Of a DNA stretch of 9,639 nucleotides, positions 5,391 to 9,639 are shown one piece after another. Below the pieces are notes generated by a model. That model saw only the letters and a program-made list of their open reading frames with translations, had not been told where the DNA came from and did no database searches. Location of the stretch: assembly GCA_903959115.1 (NCBI GenBank), contig CAJBVU010000279.1, positions 1 to 9,639 on the forward strand, given 5' to 3'. Position 1 is the stretch's first letter. Every line of letters starts with the position of its first letter. Both the position numbers and the translations under genes were made by a program. The stretch is from an uncultured Bacteroidota bacterium. GTDB taxonomy: Bacteria > Bacteroidota > Bacteroidia > NS11-12g > UBA955.

Positions 5391-6536
5391 TTAATTCGTG
5401 ACCTCTTCCAAAGCCTTCACCATGGAAGGCCAGCTGAATTGCTTCTTGAGCTCCTTTAGAGAATTTCGGATGTGGTCGAGTCGATTTGGTTCGTACATTG
5501 AGACAATCGCGGCGGCCAATGATTCTGACGTAGGCTCGCAAACCCATCCCGCTTCACCATGTGGAACCAATTCCGATAGTCCACCTACATTGGTAATGAT
5601 CATGGGCGTGCCAAAATGATAGGCTATCTGAGAAACCCCGCTTTGGGTGGCGTTGCGATAGGGCTGAGCGACAATATCCGCTGCTGAAAAGTATAATCTC
5701 ACATCGTCGTTCGGAATGAATTTGGTGTGTAAATCAATCCTGTTTTCTAATTGCTTCTCTGCGATGATTTTATCGTAAGGCGCACTGTCTTCGTAGTATT
5801 CGCCGGCGATCAACAAATTGACATCCTTCAACGATTCGGGTAGTAGAGCCATCGCTTCTAGCAATAAGTCCAACCCCTTGTAGTTTCGGATGAATCCAAA
5901 GAATAAGACATACCTTTTGTTTGCATCTAATCCTAATGCTGTGCAAGCCTCAGACTTTGAGACTGCTTGACCAAAATTGTCGTAAAGCGGATGCGCATGA
6001 TACCCTGTTTTCTCAACTGTCTTGCTCAGTGGGAAATCTTGTAAATCCTTCAATACCTTTCGACTCATGGCAACCGCACCATCCAAAACAGGCAAAAAAT
6101 ATTTCGAAAAAGGGGTGTCGAAAAAGCGCTTTTCGTGGGGAATGATGTTGTCGGTTATCGCAACAACTTGAGTATGGTGATTGCTTTTTACGATACGAGC
6201 AAATGTGCCAAAACAAGGTCCAAAAAAAGGCATCCAGTATCGGAAAATGATAATGTCTGGCTTGATTTTTTTGTATTTGCGTCCTACCGAGATCCAATTA
6301 AGTGGATTTACAGAATTTAGAGCAATATCAATCGTTAAATCGTCCGGTTTGGGGTCGTCGCTGAACTGAGATTGTCCTGGAAATAAAAAGTTGGGGTATT
6401 GCAAGGAAAACGTGAGCAGTGTGACTTGATTTTTTTGCATCAACTCTTTGGCTAAGCGCTCATTGTATGTGGCCAAACCGCCGCGAAGAGGGTGGGCTGG
6501 ACCTACGATGACAATGTGTTTGCCCTCGAACTGCAT
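5391..6536 (-). CDS. GT4-family (GT-B fold) glycosyltransferase
   Basis: This 381-residue protein has the two-domain GT-B layout. The N-terminal acceptor-side domain opens with a strand and a glycine-rich turn, VIVGPAHPLRGGLATYNERL (9-28), as in GT4 enzymes. The C-terminal donor-side domain starts near residue 208 with YVLFFGFIRNYKGLDLLLEA (209-228), the usual 'G.....KG...L..A' region, and has FGTPMIITNVGGLSELVPHG (308-327), the nucleotide-sugar binding segment. The usual EX7E acidic pair is not obvious: the aligned segment reads ATQSGVSQIAYHFG (296-309), with glutamines and no glutamate, a variant I believe occurs in some Bacteroidota GT4 proteins. There is no signal peptide or membrane helix, so it acts at the cytoplasmic face. 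It is the last gene after trpS and GT2, and its ATG overlaps the GT2 stop by one base (TAATG), implying coupled translation. Sugar and acceptor are unknown. Confidence 0.88.
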   Translation of the reverse strand: MQFEGKHIVIVGPAHPLRGGLATYNERLAKELMQKNQVTLLTFSLQYPNFLFPGQSQFSDDPKPDDLTIDIALNSVNPLNWISVGRKYKKIKPDIIIFRYWMPFFGPCFGTFARIVKSNHHTQVVAITDNIIPHEKRFFDTPFSKYFLPVLDGAVAMSRKVLKDLQDFPLSKTVEKTGYHAHPLYDNFGQAVSKSEACTALGLDANKRYVLFFGFIRNYKGLDLLLEAMALLPESLKDVNLLIAGEYYEDSAPYDKIIAEKQLENRIDLHTKFIPNDDVRLYFSAADIVAQPYRNATQSGVSQIAYHFGTPMIITNVGGLSELVPHGEAGWVCEPTSESLAAAIVSMYEPNRLDHIRNSLKELKKQFSWPSMVKALEEVTN

Positions 6537-7489
6537 TAGTCTGTGGTTTCTTTGATGTTGTAAAGATTGCGTTCAGGGTTGGAGCGACTTACCAGTTCGC
6601 CAATAAATCCGGCCAAAAAGAGTTGTGTTCCTATAATCATGGCGACCAATCCGATGTAAAATATTGGGCTATCGGTTACCAAAGGCGCGCGTTTGTCCTG
6701 AATGACGTAAATCAATTTGTCTATCAAAATCCAGCATGCCATTGCCAGGCCAACAAGGAAGTTTAAGACACCGAGCAGGCCAAAAAAGTGCATGGGTTTT
6801 TTACCGAATTTGCTCATAAAGAACAAACTCATGAGGTCTAAAAAGCCGTTGACAAATCGGTTCATGCCAAATTTGGTGCTTCCGTATTTGCGTGCCTGGT
6901 GAACAACCACTTTTTCGCCCACTTTAGGGAATCCGGCCCATTTGGCAATCACCGGGATGTAGCGATGCATCTCGCCATAAACCTCTATGTTCTTAACCAC
7001 TTCGTTGCGATATGCCTTGAGTCCACAATTGAAATCGTGAAGTTCAAGGTCGCTTATTTTACGGGTGGCCCAATTGAATAATTTTGTCGGTATTGTCTTG
7101 CTTAGAGGGTCGTATCGCTTCTTTTTCCAGCCACTTACCACATCGTACCCTTCGGTTTTGATCATTTCGATCAAGCCAGGAATTTCATCGGGCGAATCTT
7201 GTAGATCGGCATCCATCGTTATCACGACTTCACCATTGGCTTCGGCGAAGCCCACGTTTAATGCCGCACTTTTGCCGTAGTTGGTTCTAAATCTAAAACC
7301 GCGAACATTGGCATCTTGATTCTTTAGGTTTTTGATTATTTCCCAAGACCCGTCGTTACTTCCATCGTCGAGTAGTAGGATTTCGTAAGACAGATTCTCC
7401 TGCTTACAAACGCGGACGATCCAAGCGTGCAATTCGGGCAGTGATTCTGCTTCGTTAAACAGCGGGATAACCAAAGAAACATTCAGCAT
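6536..7489 (-). CDS. GT2-family polyprenyl-phosphate glycosyltransferase (DPM1/GtrB-like)
   Basis: This 317-residue protein has a GT-A domain: SLVIPLFNEAESLPEL (5-20), the nucleotide-binding LLLDDGSNDGS (38-48), TNYGKSAALNVGF (69-81), and the metal-binding DAD motif in MDADLQDSPDEIP (92-104). Later family marks are HDFNCGLKAYR (151-161), GEMHRYIPV (172-180) and RKYGSTKFG (200-208). Two C-terminal membrane helices (about 233-256 and 275-298) end in a polar tail, the typical plan of GtrB/ArnC-type enzymes. These transfer a sugar from UDP- or GDP-sugar to undecaprenyl phosphate at the inner membrane, making lipid-linked donors for GT-C transferases such as the one at 1683-3116. The gene follows trpS by 56 nt without a clear terminator between, and is coupled to the GT4 gene by TAATG. 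The sugar cannot be told from sequence. Confidence 0.92.
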   Translation of the reverse strand: MLNVSLVIPLFNEAESLPELHAWIVRVCKQENLSYEILLLDDGSNDGSWEIIKNLKNQDANVRGFRFRTNYGKSAALNVGFAEANGEVVITMDADLQDSPDEIPGLIEMIKTEGYDVVSGWKKKRYDPLSKTIPTKLFNWATRKISDLELHDFNCGLKAYRNEVVKNIEVYGEMHRYIPVIAKWAGFPKVGEKVVVHQARKYGSTKFGMNRFVNGFLDLMSLFFMSKFGKKPMHFFGLLGVLNFLVGLAMACWILIDKLIYVIQDKRAPLVTDSPIFYIGLVAMIIGTQLFLAGFIGELVSRSNPERNLYNIKETTD

Positions 7490-7545
7490 GGGTGCAATTT
7501 AATACAAAGGGTTTGAAATTGATGTGTTTGGTTGGTTCAAGACGA

Positions 7546-8544
7546 TTAACGATTGCTAAATCCGATGATTTCTCTTACTTCTCTGATGGTTTTTTGGGCT
7601 GAGACGCGGGCTTTTTCTGCGCCAAACTTAGCAATGTCGTTGAGGCGTTTTTCGTCGCCCAAGGTTGCTTGGATTTTGTCTCGCAGCGGCGCGATGAAAA
7701 TCTCCATATCGGCAGCCAATTGCTTCTTGAAATCTCCGTATCTGATATTACCAGCGGTATGGCTGTCTTCAAAAAATTGAATGGTCTCTGCGTTACTTAC
7801 CAAGCCCATTAAATCAAAGAGGTTTTGAACTGGTACAGACTTGGGTGCTCCGGGTTCTGAGGGACCGCTATCGCTCACTGCACGCATGATTTTCTTATTC
7901 AACACCGATGCTTCCTCGTCGAGGTAAATGGTGTCTGCCTCCCCAGCGCTCTTGCTCATTTTTCCGGTCCCAGTTAGTCCGGGTACTTTTACTAAATTCT
8001 GCTCAAAGCTAAATGCCTGGGGCTCAGGGAAATACTCGTTATTGTATAGTCGATTGAAACGATTTGCGAAGGTGCGCGACATCTCTAAGTGTTGCTCTTG
8101 GTCCTTGCCTACAGGGACTTTTATACCGCGGTGTAATAGTATGTCGGCCGCCATCAAAACAGGGTACGTCAATAGTCCAGCGTTGATATTATCAGGCTGC
8201 GTTCTTGCTTTCTCTTTGAAGGATGTTACTCGCTCTAGTTCTCCTAAATACGCATTCATATTCAAGAATAAATACAACTCAGCAGTCTCTGGCAAATCAC
8301 TTTGAAAATAAATCGTACATTGCTCCGGATCTAGGCCCAAGGCGATATACTCTGCCAAAACCCGCTTTACAGAGGCGCTTAAATCACCGGGAGTTGGATG
8401 CGTAGTTAAGCTGTGATAATCCGCAATGAAAAAATAGGAGTCAAACTGCTCTTGTAACCTCAAAAAATTCTTGAATGCGCCAAAATAGTTGCCCAAATGC
8501 AATTTTCCGGTTGGACGTATGCCGCTAACCACCACTTCTTTCAT
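7546..8544 (-). CDS. trpS: Tryptophanyl-tRNA synthetase
   Basis: This class I aminoacyl-tRNA synthetase activates tryptophan with ATP and charges tRNA-Trp in the cytoplasm. With the ATG at 8542-8544 the protein is 332 residues, the normal bacterial length, and starts MKEVVVSGIRPTGKLHLGNY. The HIGH-type motif is HLGN (16-19) and the KMSKS loop is GTGKMSKSAGEADTI (192-206), both intact. YPVLMAADILLHRG (127-140) and VGKDQEQHLEMSR (145-157) are further TrpRS signatures. The reading frame stays open for 39 more codons upstream, to 8661, but that part has no family similarity, would overlap the divergent gene's promoter and start codon, and is not needed. An exact -7 box ends 5 nt before the chosen ATG, so the mRNA may be leaderless. 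Two glycosyltransferase genes follow on the same strand and may share its transcript. Confidence 0.97.
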   Translation of the reverse strand: MKEVVVSGIRPTGKLHLGNYFGAFKNFLRLQEQFDSYFFIADYHSLTTHPTPGDLSASVKRVLAEYIALGLDPEQCTIYFQSDLPETAELYLFLNMNAYLGELERVTSFKEKARTQPDNINAGLLTYPVLMAADILLHRGIKVPVGKDQEQHLEMSRTFANRFNRLYNNEYFPEPQAFSFEQNLVKVPGLTGTGKMSKSAGEADTIYLDEEASVLNKKIMRAVSDSGPSEPGAPKSVPVQNLFDLMGLVSNAETIQFFEDSHTAGNIRYGDFKKQLAADMEIFIAPLRDKIQATLGDEKRLNDIAKFGAEKARVSAQKTIREVREIIGFSNR

Positions 8545-8549
8545 ATTTA

Positions 8550-8557
8550 CAAATTTA
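8550..8557 (-). promoter_or_regulatory. -7 box (TAAATTTG) for trpS
   Basis: Exact TAnnTTTG match on the minus strand, 5 nt before the trpS ATG. Transcription would begin at or within about a base or two of the ATG. A second near-match, TATTTTG (8558-8564), abuts it upstream and could give a start about 8 nt earlier. Neither has a clear -33 TTTG. Confidence 0.55.
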
Positions 8558-8642
8558 CAAAATAGAGGTTGATTTTGGTTGGGGCGATTCGTTTTTAAGC
8601 GTTTAATTGATTTGTTTGATAGTAAAATCATCATGGGCCCCG

Positions 8643-8650
8643 TATTTTTG
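8643..8650 (+). promoter_or_regulatory. -7 box (TATTTTTG) for the FAD dehydrogenase gene
   Basis: Exact TAnnTTTG match on the plus strand, only 4 nt before the ATG at 8655. Two TTTG copies (8611-8614 and 8615-8618) lie upstream; the nearer leaves a 24-nt spacer, slightly longer than the usual range. The predicted start site falls on or beside the ATG, so the mRNA should be leaderless. Confidence 0.6.
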
Positions 8651-8654
8651 TGCG

Positions 8655-9639
8655 ATGCCAAAATCGTTTCAACTCAATTTCTCGCCCCAAGATGTGGTGG
8701 ATGCGGATTGGGTAAACGCGCAATTTGCAAAATCAGCGGGGTTGGATACACATACATGCAAGGTGGTATGGCGCAAGAAGTCTTTGGATGCCAGGGGCCG
8801 AGCCCCGTTTTTTCTGATTACAGCGGATGTCTATGGGTCGGGAGAATTGGTTGAGGCAGAGCATGGATATCGACTAAAATCGGTAGAAAAAGCATCGCCA
8901 GTTCACATCATTGGCGCGGGTCCGGCAGGTCTTTTTTGTGCATTGGAATTGATAGAACTGGGACTTAAGCCCATCGTTTTAGAGAGGGGAAAAGCGGTGA
9001 AAGAACGACGTAGAGATTTGGCGATAATGAATCGTGAAAAGGTGGTGAATCCCGACAGTAATTATTGTTTTGGGGAGGGCGGTGCAGGGACTTATTCTGA
9101 CGGTAAACTTTACACTCGCAGCAACAAACGGGGACCGGTTCAAAAGGTATTGCAGTGTTTAGTGGATCACGGCGCTCCTGATTCTATTTTATATGATGCG
9201 CATCCTCATATTGGGACCAATAAACTGCCTCAGCTGGTGGAAGGGATTCGGGAAACTATCGAGGCGTATGGTGGGGAAATTCATTTCGAAACCCGTGTGG
9301 ATGGTTTGGTGATGGAGTCCGATAGAATTGTTGGTTTGAGGCTAAACGGCGGCGCCATCGAAAAAGTCGAAAAAGTGGTTCTTGCAACGGGCCATTCGGC
9401 GAGAGATATATTCGAAATGCTTGTAGATGCGGATATTGCAATCGAAGCAAAGCCCTTCGCGATAGGCGTCCGCCTAGAGCATCCTCAAGCCATTATCGAT
9501 CAAATACAATACAAGTGTGATGACCGAGGCGAGTTTTTGCCGCCTTCTTCCTACAGTTTGGTTGAGCAGATTCAGGGTAGGGGTGTGTTTTCGTTCTGTA
9601 TGTGTCCGGGAGGGATTATAGCGCCGGCCGCTACCGCGG
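8655..9639 (+). CDS. FAD-dependent dehydrogenase, COG2509 type (3' truncated by window edge)
   Basis: The frame is open from the ATG at 8655 to the window edge: 328 codons, with no stop seen. An N-terminal domain (1-80) precedes a Rossmann dinucleotide-binding motif, VHIIGAGPAGLFCALELI (83-100), with the FAD-ribose glutamate at the end of strand two (VLER, E110). GEGGAGTYSDGKLYTR (140-155), VVLATGHSARD (241-251) and FCMCPGGIIAPAATA (314-328) are marks of the 'uncharacterised FAD-dependent dehydrogenase' group, which has about 500-540 residues, so roughly 200 are missing. The N-terminal domain before the GxGxxG is usual for this group. The substrate is not known for the family, to my knowledge. 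The gene is divergent from trpS with 110 nt between the start codons. The start is supported by the -7 box and by the family-like beginning MPKSFQLNFSPQDV. Confidence 0.93.
   Translation, partial: MPKSFQLNFSPQDVVDADWVNAQFAKSAGLDTHTCKVVWRKKSLDARGRAPFFLITADVYGSGELVEAEHGYRLKSVEKASPVHIIGAGPAGLFCALELIELGLKPIVLERGKAVKERRRDLAIMNREKVVNPDSNYCFGEGGAGTYSDGKLYTRSNKRGPVQKVLQCLVDHGAPDSILYDAHPHIGTNKLPQLVEGIRETIEAYGGEIHFETRVDGLVMESDRIVGLRLNGGAIEKVEKVVLATGHSARDIFEMLVDADIAIEAKPFAIGVRLEHPQAIIDQIQYKCDDRGEFLPPSSYSLVEQIQGRGVFSFCMCPGGIIAPAATA

Noticed and set aside
7495..7501. TAAATTG on the minus strand, 5 nt before the GT2 ATG, as a promoter
   Set aside because: One T short of the -7 consensus, with no -33 partner, and in an A+T-rich gap where such strings are common. 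Mentioned only in a finding.
8545..8661. 39-codon N-terminal extension of trpS to an ATG at 8661
   Set aside because: The extension has no TrpRS similarity, overlaps the FAD gene's start and promoter, and contains the trpS -7 box. The ATG at 8544 gives the standard length.
9256..9450. Minus-strand 64-codon ORF inside the FAD dehydrogenase gene
   Set aside because: It lies antisense to a clear conserved coding region and its translation looks like a shadow product. The same holds for the other antisense ORFs over the glycosyltransferase, membrane protein and trpS genes.
1..9639. Mobile elements, CRISPR arrays, toxin-antitoxin or defence genes
   Set aside because: No transposase, integrase, direct-repeat array or recognisable defence domain was found on either strand.

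Overview
The window looks like a chromosomal stretch from a member of the Bacteroidota. The evidence is promoter elements matching the phylum's TAnnTTTG -7 box (exact copies at 1112-1119, 5041-5048, 8550-8557 and 8643-8650), start codons without Shine-Dalgarno sequences, a tRNA gene without an encoded CCA end, and the general style of the proteins. I cannot place it more narrowly. I see no phage, transposon, CRISPR, toxin-antitoxin or defence genes.

Layout, left to right. (1) The 3' end of an unknown plus-strand gene (2-151) converges, with a 5-nt gap, on a minus-strand pair: a coiled-coil protein (1132-1524) and an SPFH/band 7 membrane protein (157-1104). (2) A minus-strand pair of membrane protein genes joined by a 1-nt TAATG overlap: a histidine-containing polytopic protein of unknown family (3116-4162), then a GT39-like GT-C glycosyltransferase (1683-3116). 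(3) A divergent plus-strand gene for a small exported protein, possibly PEGA-like (4297-4752). (4) A minus-strand tRNA-Ser(GGA) with its own promoter and a strong intrinsic terminator. (5) A stretch of about 360 nt with no firm gene, which holds the tRNA promoter, a doubtful 29-codon ORF and the probable terminator of the next operon. (6) A minus-strand group: trpS (7546-8544), a DPM1/GtrB-like GT2 glycosyltransferase (6536-7489) and a GT4 glycosyltransferase (5391-6536); the last two are joined by another TAATG overlap. (7) Divergent from trpS, the first 328 codons of a COG2509-type FAD-dependent dehydrogenase, which runs off the window.

How the genes may work together. The GT2 and GT39-like enzymes are the two halves of a common scheme: GT2 loads a sugar onto a polyprenyl phosphate on the cytoplasmic side, and a GT-C enzyme transfers it on the outer face of the inner membrane. 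They sit in separate operons here, so a link is only suggested. The GT4 enzyme probably adds sugars to a surface glycan or lipid. trpS, tRNA-Ser and the FAD enzyme are housekeeping genes.

The most notable features are the -7 boxes only 4 to 7 nt from start codons, which imply leaderless or nearly leaderless mRNAs, and the unrecognised membrane protein with histidines in several helices, translationally coupled to a glycosyltransferase. I found no clear new multi-gene system.
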